Shown: positions 36,313-45,705 of the stretch, one piece after another
How the letters are laid out: every line of letters begins with the position of its first letter
How positions within the stretch are numbered: the first letter of the stretch is position 1
Assembly (NCBI RefSeq): GCF_019793465.1
Contig: NZ_JAILYJ010000005.1
Span: 281,756-345,755, forward strand
Origin: Rhizobium croatiense
GTDB taxonomy: Bacteria > Pseudomonadota > Alphaproteobacteria > Rhizobiales > Rhizobiaceae
Reading direction: 5' to 3'
Length of the DNA stretch: 64,000 nucleotides
Notes under the pieces: generated by a model
Databases searched by the model: none
What the model was told of the DNA's origin: nothing
Seen by the model: only the letters and a program-made list of their open reading frames with translations
Translations under genes and position numbers: made by a program

Positions 36313-36337
36313 TTTTTGCTCAATTCTTGAGCAAAAA
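36313..36337. promoter_or_regulatory. Palindrome over the end of the SorC-type gene
   Basis: TTTTTGCTCAA-ttc-TTGAGCAAAAA, 11-bp arms, overlapping the stop codon of the regulator gene. It contains the same TTGCTCA/TGAGCAA half-sites as the smoE promoter, so it may be a distal operator. It lacks a clean T-run beyond the stem, so a terminator role is less likely. Confidence 0.5.
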
Positions 36338-37273
36338 CTCAGCAGTCTCTTCGTCGGTGATCAATCCATTGATCTGATGGCCGACGACGGCAGCCTTGAT
36401 CGCCTTGAATTTACGTTTGCCCTTGGCGAGCCCGATGACCATCGATGCCTCGCGGGACGGGATCGGTGCGGACGCGACACGCTCGTTGATCGGGTTGTCG
36501 AGCAGCCGGCCGTCAACATCGAAAATCCACCCGCAGATCTCGCCGACCGCACCCCCGCGCATCAGCTCCATCATCTCGTCCTTCTCGAGAAAACCGTCGA
36601 CGCAGAGCGGCCCGTCGATGCCGAGTTCACCGATGCCGACGAAGGTGACGTCGGCCTGTGCGCTCATGTCGAGCGTCGAACGCACAAGCTGCTGGCCGTG
36701 CAGCAGTTCCCGCTCCTCGGCCGAGGTGACGAGAACCGGCAGCGGCATCGGATAGTGCCGCGCCTTCACCGCATCCGCCATGCTGAAGATGACGTTGTAA
36801 TAGGCCGCCGATCCGTCCGGCGCGATATTGCCGGTCAGCGAGACGATGCGGTGATTGGGACATTCGATGGCCGGAAGCTGGTCCACGGCCGCCTTCAGCG
36901 TACGGCCGGTGCCGACCGCAAGCACGATCGGCTCCGCCCGCTTCAGCCAGCGCTCGATCTCGGCCGCCGCCGCCTCGGCGATGCCGATGGTGGTCGACGA
37001 GGAGCCCGGATCGCTCGGCACCACCTCCACATGTTTCAGTCCGAATTTCCGCCGCAGCTGACTGCCGAGTTCAAGACAGGCGGCGATCGGATGATCGAGC
37101 CGCACCTTGATCAGACGTTCGGCGACCGCGAGCGAAACCAGCCGCTGCGCCGACTGCCGCGAGATCCCCATCGAGGCGGCGATTTCGTCCTGCGTGCGCC
37201 CGGCGACGTAATAAAGCCAGCCGGCACGCGCCGCATCGTCGAGCCGTGCAGGGGTCTCGGATCTTTTTGCCAT
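36320..37273 (-). CDS. smoC: SorC/DeoR-type regulator of the polyol operon
   Basis: Regulator of 317 residues: N-terminal HTH (RTQDEIAASMGISRQSAQRL, about 25-45) and SorC sugar-binding domain (AVGTGRTLKAAV; INGLITDEETAEFLLKN at the end). Start ATG 37273 (MAKRSETPARLDD) has GGTAGG six nt upstream. It lies upstream of, and in the same orientation as, the polyol operon, the position of SmoC in rhodobacteria. Operator-like repeats in the gap support control of smoE onward. Confidence 0.88.
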   Translation of the reverse strand: MAKRSETPARLDDAARAGWLYYVAGRTQDEIAASMGISRQSAQRLVSLAVAERLIKVRLDHPIAACLELGSQLRRKFGLKHVEVVPSDPGSSSTTIGIAEAAAAEIERWLKRAEPIVLAVGTGRTLKAAVDQLPAIECPNHRIVSLTGNIAPDGSAAYYNVIFSMADAVKARHYPMPLPVLVTSAEERELLHGQQLVRSTLDMSAQADVTFVGIGELGIDGPLCVDGFLEKDEMMELMRGGAVGEICGWIFDVDGRLLDNPINERVASAPIPSREASMVIGLAKGKRKFKAIKAAVVGHQINGLITDEETAEFLLKN

Positions 37274-37411
37274 ATGATGCCTACCACGCAAAGTGAGCCG
37301 GCTTGCCGCCCGCCGGAGATGATTTCGAGTCTGTACCGCGACAGATCAAAACAAAATTCCTGAAAATGTCGAGCCTGTTGACAGAAGCCTTGCCCGAATA
37401 ACCGCTGCTAT

Positions 37412-38071
37412 TCAGGCAAACCATTGCATCACGAGATAGACCCCCGCCTTTGCGAGGCCGTAAATCACGCCGCCGGCAATGACGAGCGACACGGCGGTCA
37501 TGATGAAGCCGATGAGCGCGAAGAGCCCGTCGCGGCCCATGATGCCGAAAGCGAAGACCGAGATCGTGATCGCCGGCAGGATATTGCCGAGCGGAACCGG
37601 CAGCACCAGAACGATCGACAGCAGCAAGCATGCGAGACCGGCGAAATACTCTGCCGGCGGCTCGGCGAAGATGGCAAGCCTCGGCTTCAGCATGCGTTCG
37701 GCCCAGGCGAGCCAGCGATGGATGCGGACGACAACGCTCTCGAAATCCTCCCGCAGCACCGAACGGTCGGCGATCGCCTTGGGCAGCCAGGGTTTTAACC
37801 CGAAGGTCAGCTGCGCCGCCAGAAATACCAAAGGCGCACCGAGCAGGGCGGAGGTGCCGGGCGGTGTGGGAAACGCGTTCGGCAGCGCGAAGATCAGCAT
37901 CAGCGCGCTGATCGCCCTGTCGCCCATCGTCTGGAACAGATCACCGATCGAAATCCGCTCCCGGCTGCGGTCGGCGGCCAACTGCCGCAGGATGGATGAG
38001 AGGCGGCGGCCTTTGGGCCGTGGCGGGCGTGGTCTTCGGCGTTTGTTGGAATCGGCGTTTTCGATTGTCAT
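37412..38071 (-). CDS. exoD: ExoD-family membrane protein
   Basis: Protein of 219 residues: a basic proline-rich N-terminus (RRRPRPPRPKGRR), then the ExoD domain with GDLFQTMGDRAISALMLIFALPNAFPTPPG and several helices. In Sinorhizobium, exoD mutants are affected in exopolysaccharide and nodule invasion; the biochemical role is unresolved. No other exo genes are adjacent. The 138-bp gap upstream of the stop side holds nothing supported. Confidence 0.9.
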   Translation of the reverse strand: MTIENADSNKRRRPRPPRPKGRRLSSILRQLAADRSRERISIGDLFQTMGDRAISALMLIFALPNAFPTPPGTSALLGAPLVFLAAQLTFGLKPWLPKAIADRSVLREDFESVVVRIHRWLAWAERMLKPRLAIFAEPPAEYFAGLACLLLSIVLVLPVPLGNILPAITISVFAFGIMGRDGLFALIGFIMTAVSLVIAGGVIYGLAKAGVYLVMQWFA

Positions 38072-38248
38072 GATACCGGTGGATGATGGAAGTGCGGAAT
38101 CCGATTTTGGCCGCGCAATATGCCAATTGAATGACTTATGCGGTCAGAATTACGGCACAACCCTGAACCCGAGGAGGGAATGAAGGCTTGTAATTCCCCG
38201 CCAACAGTGCGAGCAGACGGCCCAGACCAGGAAAGCGGCAGAGTGACA

Positions 38249-39166
38249 ATGATAATTTCGTTCGACATCGGCGGCTCCGCAATCAAGGGCGGCATCGCCC
38301 GCTCCGAGACAGACATCGTGCCGCTCGGCCGCCGTCCGACGCCGAAGGATGATTTCGCCGCTTTCGTCGACACCCTGCGCGCTATCATCGCCGAAACCGG
38401 CGAAGCGCCGAGCCGTGTCGCGCTGTCCATCGCCGGCGTCGTCGATCCCGATACGCAGCGGCTGATCTGCGCCAACATTCCCTGCATCCATGGCCGCACG
38501 CTGGCGGCCGATCTCGAAGCTGAACTCGGTCTGCCGGCACTGATCGCCAACGACGCCGACTGCTTCGCCATCGCCGAAGCCGGCCTGGGCGCCGGCCGCG
38601 GCCACCGCATCGTCTTCGGCGCCATCCTCGGCACCGGCGTCGGCGGCGGATTGGTCGCCGACGGGCGCCTCGTCAATGAAGCCGGCGGCTTTGCCGGCGA
38701 GTGGGGTCATGGCCCGATCATCGCGTCTGCAGCCGGCAATCCGCCTGTCGCCATTCCCGCCTATGCCTGCGGCTGCGGCCAGAAAGGCTGCGTCGATACC
38801 GTCGGCGGCGCCCGCGGCCTGGAGCGTCTGCACAAGACGCTGCACGATCTCGATCTTTCCAGCGAAGAGATCATCGGTCAATGGCAGCAAGGCGAGGAGA
38901 AGGCGACACGGACCATCGACGTCTATGTCGATCTCGTCGCCTCGCCCCTTGCGCTGACGATCAACATCACCGGCGCGACCATCGTGCCGGTCGGCGGCGG
39001 CCTGTCCAATGTCGAACCCCTGCTTGCCGAACTCGACCACGCCGTGCGCGCCCGCATCCTGCGCAAGTTCGACCGCCCGCTGGTTGTGCGCAGCCAATGC
39101 CGCATCGAACCCGGACTGATCGGCGCCGCACTGCTGGGACTGAAGGCCGAGGCAGCCGCTCTTTAA
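38249..39166 (+). CDS. ROK-family sugar kinase, probably N-acetylglucosamine kinase
   Basis: Cytoplasmic kinase of 305 residues. The N-terminal phosphate loop is ISFDIGGSAIKGGIA, the ROK core is GTGVGGGLVADGRLVNEAGGFAGEWGH, and the zinc-binding cluster reads CGCGQKGCVDTVGG. Start ATG 38249 opens the conserved MIISFDIGG. It converges on a GH20 hexosaminidase gene, their stop codons overlapping within TTTAAA, which supports GlcNAc as the substrate. NagK/glucokinase specificity is not proven. Confidence 0.87.
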   Translation: MIISFDIGGSAIKGGIARSETDIVPLGRRPTPKDDFAAFVDTLRAIIAETGEAPSRVALSIAGVVDPDTQRLICANIPCIHGRTLAADLEAELGLPALIANDADCFAIAEAGLGAGRGHRIVFGAILGTGVGGGLVADGRLVNEAGGFAGEWGHGPIIASAAGNPPVAIPAYACGCGQKGCVDTVGGARGLERLHKTLHDLDLSSEEIIGQWQQGEEKATRTIDVYVDLVASPLALTINITGATIVPVGGGLSNVEPLLAELDHAVRARILRKFDRPLVVRSQCRIEPGLIGAALLGLKAEAAAL

Positions 39167-41073
39167 AGTACCGGCCACATCCGCACGATCGCTGCAAACC
39201 GATCCCAGTCCTTGCGCGTCAGAGGCGTCCACGCCGCTTCGGCGATTGCCGGAAGACGCGGAAAGACCAGCCGGTTGAACGTGGCGCGCGAGCCGACATT
39301 GCCGCTCCAGATGCAGGCCTGGATGCCGCGTATCTTGTCCCTCAAGGTCTCCGGCAGCCCGACCTCGGCCTCATAAGTATAGGTGCGTTCCGGCGGCGTG
39401 AAACCAGCCCAGCTGGCGCCGAGCTCGTCCCAGGCCTCAGCCTGGGCCATGTCGAGATAATAGGTCTGTCCCGGCGTCATCACCATGTCGTAACCGTCCT
39501 CGGCCAGCGCAAGGCCGAGCTCCGGCTTTTCCCAGGCCATCAGCAGCGTGCCGTCGCGATCGACGCCGCCGCCGTGCGATACTTCGTTCCAGCCGGCGAG
39601 CTTCTTGCCGCGCTGCGACAGCATGGCCTTGATGCGCTTCAGGAAATAGGATTGCAGCGCGGCGGTGCCGGCAAGCTTCTCCCGCTCTATCAATGTCTTG
39701 CAGAGCGGCGAGGAAAGCCAGGCCCCCTCAGCAACCTCGTCGCCGCCGATATGGACATATTCGCCGGGAAACAGCGCCACCACCTCGTCGAACACCTTGC
39801 CGAGGAATTCATAGGTGAATTCGACCGCCGGATTGAGAGCATTGCTGGCATAGCCCTGCGGCGAGCGGTAACTGTCCGGCGGCTCCTGCCGGTCGACGAG
39901 ATCGGGCAGCGCAGAGAGCGCCGCGGTGCTGTGGCCAGGAATGTCGATTTCCGGCACCACCTCGATGTGCAGCGAGGCGGCATGCGCAACGATGCGCCTG
40001 ACGTCGTCCTGCGTATAGTGGCCGATGCGCGCGCCCTGCCCATCGCCGAAGTCAGGTATGAGCGTTTCATAAGGCCCACGCTTTGCGCTCGCTTCCGTCA
40101 GTTCGGGATAGGCTTTGATCTCCAGCCGCCAGGCTTCGTCGTCGGTCAGGTGCCAGTGGAAGATATTGAGCTTGTTCCAGGCGAGGATATCGATCAGCCG
40201 GATGACATCAGCCACCGGATAAAACTGCCCCGCCACGTCGAGGTGGCAGCCGCGCCAGCCATGACGCGGCTGGTCGGCGATCGTCCCGAAATTCGGGAAT
40301 TTGAAGACGTCGTGGCCGGCGCGGGCGCCGTGCAGCAGTTGCGCCAGACTGATCAGCCCATAGTGCCGTCCCGCTGCGTCCGCGCTCGAAAGCACGATCT
40401 CCCGCGCGGTGAAACGCAGTTCGTAAGCTAAGGCTGCGATCGAGGATTCGGTGACGAAACGAATGGCCCGCCCGCCCTTGATGGCAGCAAGCGAGAACGG
40501 CGCGGGCTCGGCAGGATAGAGCCGCTGGTAAAGCGCAAGAAGCAGAGAGAGTGCCTTGATCGCCTCCGGCCGGGTCCTTTCGGCAGGATAGAGGACGGAG
40601 GGCAAATCTCCCGCCTTCAGACCGAGCGACAGCGGCCAAGGCAGCAGCGCAAAGGGTTCCTCGACCCGACCCGGCGGCAGCAGCGGCGGCGTCACACCGC
40701 CGTCCCCGCCTTCAAGCATGAGATCGCCGAAACCGACCGCAACGCGACGGCCGTCCGCCAGCGTCAAACCGGCCGATTTGATGCCGTCGGTCCGATGTTT
40801 CGGTTCGTCGGCCAGCCCCTCGACGGTGAACCGCCAGTGCCCGCCCGGGGGAATGCTCAGCCCCTCGGGCGGCAGGAATTCATGGAAATTCGCGACCTGC
40901 CGCCGCATGCTGGCACCGTCGCAGACATGGGTGTCGGCAATCCGCGTCGGTGATCTATAGGCAAGCGAGAAGCCGGAAAGCGGTTCGGACGAAAGATTGA
41001 AGAGCGTCAAGGTCAAGCGGCCGGAACCACCCTCGACCGGGCTCCAGCTTGCTTCCAGATGGTAATCGGCCAT
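39163..41073 (-). CDS. GH20 beta-N-acetylhexosaminidase
   Basis: Glycosidase of 636 residues that would release terminal GlcNAc or GalNAc from chito-oligosaccharides or glycans. An N-terminal beta-rich domain precedes the GH20 barrel (GWRGCHLDVAGQFYPVADVI; FHWHLTDDEAWRLEI). The catalytic pair is D445-E446 in HIGGDEVAEGAW. No signal peptide is visible, so it may act in the cytoplasm on imported sugars. It converges with the ROK kinase. The 271-bp gap upstream of its start (41074-41344) holds only the RND operon terminator. Confidence 0.93.
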   Translation of the reverse strand: MADYHLEASWSPVEGGSGRLTLTLFNLSSEPLSGFSLAYRSPTRIADTHVCDGASMRRQVANFHEFLPPEGLSIPPGGHWRFTVEGLADEPKHRTDGIKSAGLTLADGRRVAVGFGDLMLEGGDGGVTPPLLPPGRVEEPFALLPWPLSLGLKAGDLPSVLYPAERTRPEAIKALSLLLALYQRLYPAEPAPFSLAAIKGGRAIRFVTESSIAALAYELRFTAREIVLSSADAAGRHYGLISLAQLLHGARAGHDVFKFPNFGTIADQPRHGWRGCHLDVAGQFYPVADVIRLIDILAWNKLNIFHWHLTDDEAWRLEIKAYPELTEASAKRGPYETLIPDFGDGQGARIGHYTQDDVRRIVAHAASLHIEVVPEIDIPGHSTAALSALPDLVDRQEPPDSYRSPQGYASNALNPAVEFTYEFLGKVFDEVVALFPGEYVHIGGDEVAEGAWLSSPLCKTLIEREKLAGTAALQSYFLKRIKAMLSQRGKKLAGWNEVSHGGGVDRDGTLLMAWEKPELGLALAEDGYDMVMTPGQTYYLDMAQAEAWDELGASWAGFTPPERTYTYEAEVGLPETLRDKIRGIQACIWSGNVGSRATFNRLVFPRLPAIAEAAWTPLTRKDWDRFAAIVRMWPVL

Positions 41074-41310
41074 GGTCCTGCCTCCCGCCGCGAATTGATC
41101 CGCGCGAATGCATGGCCGGGATCGCGGCGGAACTCTCGGCATGCTTTCGCAAGCTTAGCTTTTTCGAGACGGCAATGGAATCGGCCGCCCGATTTCAAGG
41201 CGGAACGGCCTGCGCAGGTTGCGGAAATTACAGCGCAATAACGGGTTGGGCGGTCCGCGTTTCCGTGAACCGCCCCAAGAAACGCGCTTTGAGAGGGATG
41301 ACGACCCCGC

Positions 41311-41341
41311 AAAGGAAAACGGCGCGGCTTTCGCCGCGCCG
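41311..41341 (-). terminator. Rho-independent terminator of the RND operon
   Basis: GGCGCGGC-gaaa-GCCGCGCC on the minus strand, followed by GTTTTCCTTT. It lies directly after the RND permease stop. Confidence 0.85.
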
Positions 41342-41344
41342 TCC

Positions 41345-44300
41345 TCACTCAGCTGCCAACGCCGGCGGATGTCTGTCATCCGCCTCTTCCTGGATGGCGT
41401 CGGCATCCCTGCCCGGCTCGTTCTTTGCCTTCGGCTCTCGGCCGAAGAAAAGCGCGTAGCCGGCAGGCAGAACCAGGATCGTGAGCACTGTCGCAACCAG
41501 GATGCCGCCCATCATCGCGTAGGCGAGCGGGCCCCAGAAGACGCCGCGCGAGATCGGGATCAGCGCCAGCACCGCGGTCAGAGCCGTCAGCATGATCGGC
41601 CGGAAACGCCGTACGGCAGCACCGACGATCGCCTCCTGCCGGTGCATGCCGGCCTTGATATCCTGGTCGATCTGATCGACCAGGATGATCGAGTTGCGCA
41701 TGATGATGCCGAGCAGCGCGATGACGCCGAGGATCGCCACGAAGCCGAAGGGCGCGCCGCTGATCAGCAAGGCGGCCGCCGCACCGATGATGCCGAGCGG
41801 GCCGGTGGCGAGCACCAGCATCGCCTTGCCGAAATGCTGCAGTTGTATCATCAGCAGCACGATGATGACGGCCAGCATGATCGGTGCCTTGGCGGCGATC
41901 GACATCTGGCTTTCCGCCGCGTCCTCGGCGCCGCCCTGGATCTCGACCTTGTAGCCGGCCGGCAGACTGTCGCGCAGGTCCTGCATGTCGGCATACATCT
42001 TCATCACCACGTCGTTCGGCTGCACGCCGTCCGGCAGCGTCGCACGCACGGTGATGGTCGGCAGCCTGTCGCGCCGCCATTCAATGCCCTGCTCCATGAC
42101 GGGCACGACCTTGGCGACCTGCGAGACCGGCACGAAGCCGCCGAAATCCGTCGGGACATAGACCGAATTGACCGCAGACAGCAGCGAGCGGCTGGAATCC
42201 GGCTCACGGGCGACGATCGAGACCGTCTCCTCGCCGTCGCGGAAATCGTCGAGCGCAGCACCCGACATGGCGGTCTGCAGCATTTGGCGCACGCGCTGCG
42301 AGGTGACGCCGAGTGCCCGGGCGCGGTCCTGGTCGATCACCAGCTTCATCGCCGGCACCTGTTCCAGCCAGTCGTCATGGATGGCGCCGAGCATCGGATT
42401 GGCCTCAAACCGCGCCTTCACCTGGTCGGCGATCTCACGCACTTCCTGGCGGTCCGGTCCCATAACGCGCATCTGCACCGGCCAGCCGGTCGGCGGACCG
42501 AGGAACAGACGGTCGACTTTGCCACGGATCGAGGGGAAGTCTTCCGCAAGGATCGTCCGCAGCTTGACGATCAGCCGTTCGCGCGCCGGTTCGTCATTGG
42601 CCATGACGAGGAGCTGAGCGAAGTTCGGGTTGCGCAGCTGCTGGTCGAGTGGCAGGAAGAAGCGCGGCGCGCCTTCGCCGATATAGGTGGCGATGAACCG
42701 CTTGTCGGGATCATCCATCATCTTGGCTTCGAGCGCCTTTGCCTGGACTTCGACTTCCTTGATGCTGCTGCCCTCGGGCAGCCAGAGATCGACGAGGATT
42801 TCCGGCCGCGAGGATTGCGGGAAGAAATTCTGCGGAATGAACTGGAAGGCCCAGAGGCTGGTGACGAAGGTGCCGAGCGTCAAGAGCAGCACGATGACCC
42901 GGTGGCGGACCGCCCAGCCGACGGTGCCGCGCAGCCGGCGATAGAAGCCGGTATCGAACGCATCATGATGCTCGCCGGCGTGATGGCGCTGCTTGAGGAT
43001 CATGTAGCCGAGCCAGGGGGTAAAGTAGACCGCGACGAACCACGAGGTCACCAGCGCGATGCCGACGACATAAAACAGCGACCTGACATATTCGCCGGCC
43101 GTCGATGCGGCGAAGCCGACCGGAATGAAGCCGGCCGTGGTGATCAGTGTGCCGGTCAGCATCGGGAAGGCGGTCGAGGAATAGGCAAAACTTGCCGCTT
43201 CGATCTTGACCAGCCCCTCCTCCAGCTTTCGCTCCATCATCTCGACGACGATCATCGCATCGTCGACGAGCAGGCCGAGCGCGATGATCAGCGCGCCGAG
43301 CGAGATGCGCTGCAGGTCGATGCCGAGTTCGTACATCAGCGCAAAGGTGGCAGCGAGCACCAACGGAATGGCGATGGCGATGACGAGGCCCGAGCGCCAG
43401 CCGATCGACAGGAACGAGACCACAAGCACGATGACGAGGGCTTCACCAAGCGCATGCATGAATTCGCTGATCGCATCCGTCACCACGTCGGGCTGGTTGG
43501 CGATCTGGTCGACGGCGACGCCGTAAGGCAGCGCGTCCTCGAAGCGCTGATAGGTCGTCTCCACGCCCTTGCCGACATCGGTGACATTGAAGCCCTTGGC
43601 CATGACGACGCCGACCTGGACGCTATCATGGCCGTTGAAGCGGTACTTGCGCTGATAGGGATCCTCGAGACCGGAACTGACGGTGGCGATATCGCCGAGA
43701 CGCGTCACCTGGCCGCCGGCGCGAAGGCGCAGCTCGCGGATATCGGCCGCCTTCTTGACGTCGCCCTCGACGGAGATGCGCACCGAGCGCAGGCCGGTAT
43801 CGACGGAGCCGGCCGGATCGACGTTGTTCTGGCCCTTGACGGCGTTCTGCAGGTCGAGGATCGTCAGGCCGCGCTCGGCGAGCGCCTTGGACGAGACGTC
43901 GATATAGATCTTCTCCGGCTGGTCGCCGATGATGACGGCCTTCTCGACGCCCGGCGTCGTCAGCAGCATGTCGCGCGCCTGGATCGCGAATTTCTTCAGT
44001 TCCGGATAGGAATAACCGTCGCCGCTGATCGAGTGCAGCGTGATGAAAGTATCGCCGAATTCGTCGTTGAAATAAGGGCCGAGCAGGCCCTGCGGCAGCT
44101 CGCTGGAGATGTCGCCGACCTTCTTGCGCACTTGGTAGAAGGCATCCGCCACGTCTTTCGAATTCGTGTCGCCCTTGACCTGCAGGGTGATGATCGCGCT
44201 GCCGGCCCGCGTATAGGACTTGACCCAGTCGATATGCGGGGTTTCCTGCAGCTTGCGCTCGATCTTGTTGACGACCTGGTCTTCCATCTCCTGGATGGAA

Positions 44301-44491
44301 GCACCCGGCCAGATCGCCTGCACGACCATGACGCGGAAGGTGAATTCCGGATCCTCGCGCTGGCCCATGCGCATCAGGCCGAGCACACCGGTGATGATGA
44401 TCAGGCCGAAGAGGAAGCGGGCGATGCTCGGATGGCCGATCGCCCAGCGCGACAGGTTGAAGGGCCGCTTTTCAGTGGTGGTGGCATCCAT
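41345..44491 (-). CDS. RND-family efflux permease (AcrB-like)
   Basis: Proton-driven inner-membrane pump of 1048 residues, the normal RND length, with twelve helices and two large periplasmic loops. The proton relay Asp pair is in GLLVDDAMIVVEMMER (near residue 405), and a second amphipathic RND repeat is in LLGIIMRNSIILVDQID. Sequence character (MRMGQREDPEF, IWPGAS) is of the HAE1/HAE3-type pumps with a separate adaptor. It is third in the tetR-MFP-RND operon and ends at a terminator. Substrate unknown. Confidence 0.94.
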   Translation of the reverse strand: MDATTTEKRPFNLSRWAIGHPSIARFLFGLIIITGVLGLMRMGQREDPEFTFRVMVVQAIWPGASIQEMEDQVVNKIERKLQETPHIDWVKSYTRAGSAIITLQVKGDTNSKDVADAFYQVRKKVGDISSELPQGLLGPYFNDEFGDTFITLHSISGDGYSYPELKKFAIQARDMLLTTPGVEKAVIIGDQPEKIYIDVSSKALAERGLTILDLQNAVKGQNNVDPAGSVDTGLRSVRISVEGDVKKAADIRELRLRAGGQVTRLGDIATVSSGLEDPYQRKYRFNGHDSVQVGVVMAKGFNVTDVGKGVETTYQRFEDALPYGVAVDQIANQPDVVTDAISEFMHALGEALVIVLVVSFLSIGWRSGLVIAIAIPLVLAATFALMYELGIDLQRISLGALIIALGLLVDDAMIVVEMMERKLEEGLVKIEAASFAYSSTAFPMLTGTLITTAGFIPVGFAASTAGEYVRSLFYVVGIALVTSWFVAVYFTPWLGYMILKQRHHAGEHHDAFDTGFYRRLRGTVGWAVRHRVIVLLLTLGTFVTSLWAFQFIPQNFFPQSSRPEILVDLWLPEGSSIKEVEVQAKALEAKMMDDPDKRFIATYIGEGAPRFFLPLDQQLRNPNFAQLLVMANDEPARERLIVKLRTILAEDFPSIRGKVDRLFLGPPTGWPVQMRVMGPDRQEVREIADQVKARFEANPMLGAIHDDWLEQVPAMKLVIDQDRARALGVTSQRVRQMLQTAMSGAALDDFRDGEETVSIVAREPDSSRSLLSAVNSVYVPTDFGGFVPVSQVAKVVPVMEQGIEWRRDRLPTITVRATLPDGVQPNDVVMKMYADMQDLRDSLPAGYKVEIQGGAEDAAESQMSIAAKAPIMLAVIIVLLMIQLQHFGKAMLVLATGPLGIIGAAAALLISGAPFGFVAILGVIALLGIIMRNSIILVDQIDQDIKAGMHRQEAIVGAAVRRFRPIMLTALTAVLALIPISRGVFWGPLAYAMMGGILVATVLTILVLPAGYALFFGREPKAKNEPGRDADAIQEEADDRHPPALAAE

Positions 44492-44515
44492 GATTTTCTT
44501 CCCTTTGCGACGCGA

Positions 44516-45655
44516 TCAGCGGACCGTCTGGTCCGTGGCGGCCAGGGCCGATTGCTGGTCCGGCACCTTCACCTTCAGATTTTCGTGCATGAACTGCGTG
44601 CCGGCGGCAACGACGAGATCGCCGGTATCGAGGCCCTCGGTCACATGCACGCCGTCGCCGGTGAAATCGGCGACCTTGATGTCGCGGCCATGCACAGTCG
44701 CCGTGTCGCGGTCGACGGTCCAGACCATCTGCTTGCCGTCCTTTTCAGCGAGCGCGCTGAGCGGGATCGAAACGTAGCTGTTGCCGTTGCTGACATCGGC
44801 CTCGATCGTCGCCGTCATTCCGAGAAGCACGCGCGGATCGTTCGGCAGGCTCACCCGAACCGCAAAGGTGCGCGACTGCTGGTCGGCGCTGCCTGAGACT
44901 TCACGCACCTTGCCGTCAAGCACCAGCCTGTCGTCGGCCCAGAAGCTTGCCTTGACCGTCTTGCCCGGCTTGAATTCGGCGATATCGTTTTCCGGAACGG
45001 CGATCTGCACTTCCTTCTCGCCGTCGACGGCAACGGTGACGACGGCGGTGCCGGAGCCGACGACCTGGCCGATATCGGCATTGATCGCGGTCACGATGCC
45101 GTTCTGGCCGGCCTTGAGATCGGTATAGCTTACCTGGTTCTTCGCCTGGTCGAGCGCGGAAAGCGCGGCATCGCGCTGCGAAATCGCCTGGTCGTGGCTG
45201 AGGGCTGCCTGTTCGAGCTGCGACTTCGGAGCGACGCTCTTGTCGAAAAGCTGCTCGGCGCGTTTGTTGGCGAGATCGGCGGTTTCCACACCCCTTTCGG
45301 CCGCGGCGAGATTGGCTTCAGCCGTCTTGACAGCCAGCTGGTAATCCGTGGCGTCGATGCGGGCGAGAGCGTCACCCGGCGTCACCCGATCGCCGATGTC
45401 GACGAGGCGTTCGGTGATCTTGCCGGCGACGCGGAATCCGAGGTTCATCTCCGTGCGCGCCTTGACCGAACCGGAATAATCGAGCTTGCGGGTGTCGCCG
45501 GCCCTGGCGATCTCGACGACCTTCACCGGCCGGATGACCTCTTTCACCTCGGCCTTCTCCTCCGAGCAGGCGGAAAGGCCGATGCCGACGGCGCTGACGA
45601 GCACAAGGCTGGCGACGGACGGCATGCGGTGGCTGAGGGTCTTGAGCGAAAACAT
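44516..45655 (-). CDS. RND periplasmic adaptor lipoprotein
   Basis: Membrane fusion protein of 379 residues with a lipoprotein signal ending LSAC at about residue 30, a lipoyl half (VDIGDRVTPGDALARIDATDY), a coiled-coil hairpin, and a beta-barrel (VPENDIAEFKPGKTVKASFW). Start ATG 45655 is supported by the intact signal peptide. It links the pump to an outer-membrane channel encoded elsewhere. It sits between tetR and the pump, with short gaps on both sides. Confidence 0.92.
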   Translation of the reverse strand: MFSLKTLSHRMPSVASLVLVSAVGIGLSACSEEKAEVKEVIRPVKVVEIARAGDTRKLDYSGSVKARTEMNLGFRVAGKITERLVDIGDRVTPGDALARIDATDYQLAVKTAEANLAAAERGVETADLANKRAEQLFDKSVAPKSQLEQAALSHDQAISQRDAALSALDQAKNQVSYTDLKAGQNGIVTAINADIGQVVGSGTAVVTVAVDGEKEVQIAVPENDIAEFKPGKTVKASFWADDRLVLDGKVREVSGSADQQSRTFAVRVSLPNDPRVLLGMTATIEADVSNGNSYVSIPLSALAEKDGKQMVWTVDRDTATVHGRDIKVADFTGDGVHVTEGLDTGDLVVAAGTQFMHENLKVKVPDQQSALAATDQTVR

Positions 45656-45705
45656 CTTCCGCACTCCTGGATCGTTTCGGGGGATTCGGCGGCGGCTGCC
45701 GCCCG

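Noticed and set aside
36313..36337. Terminator of the SorC-type regulator gene.
   Set aside because: The stem overlaps the stop codon and is not followed by a clean T-run; the half-sites match the nearby operators better.
41219..44896. A 1225-codon plus-strand open frame across the RND operon.
   Set aside because: Antisense to an intact RND pump and adaptor gene; composition is typical of a shadow frame.
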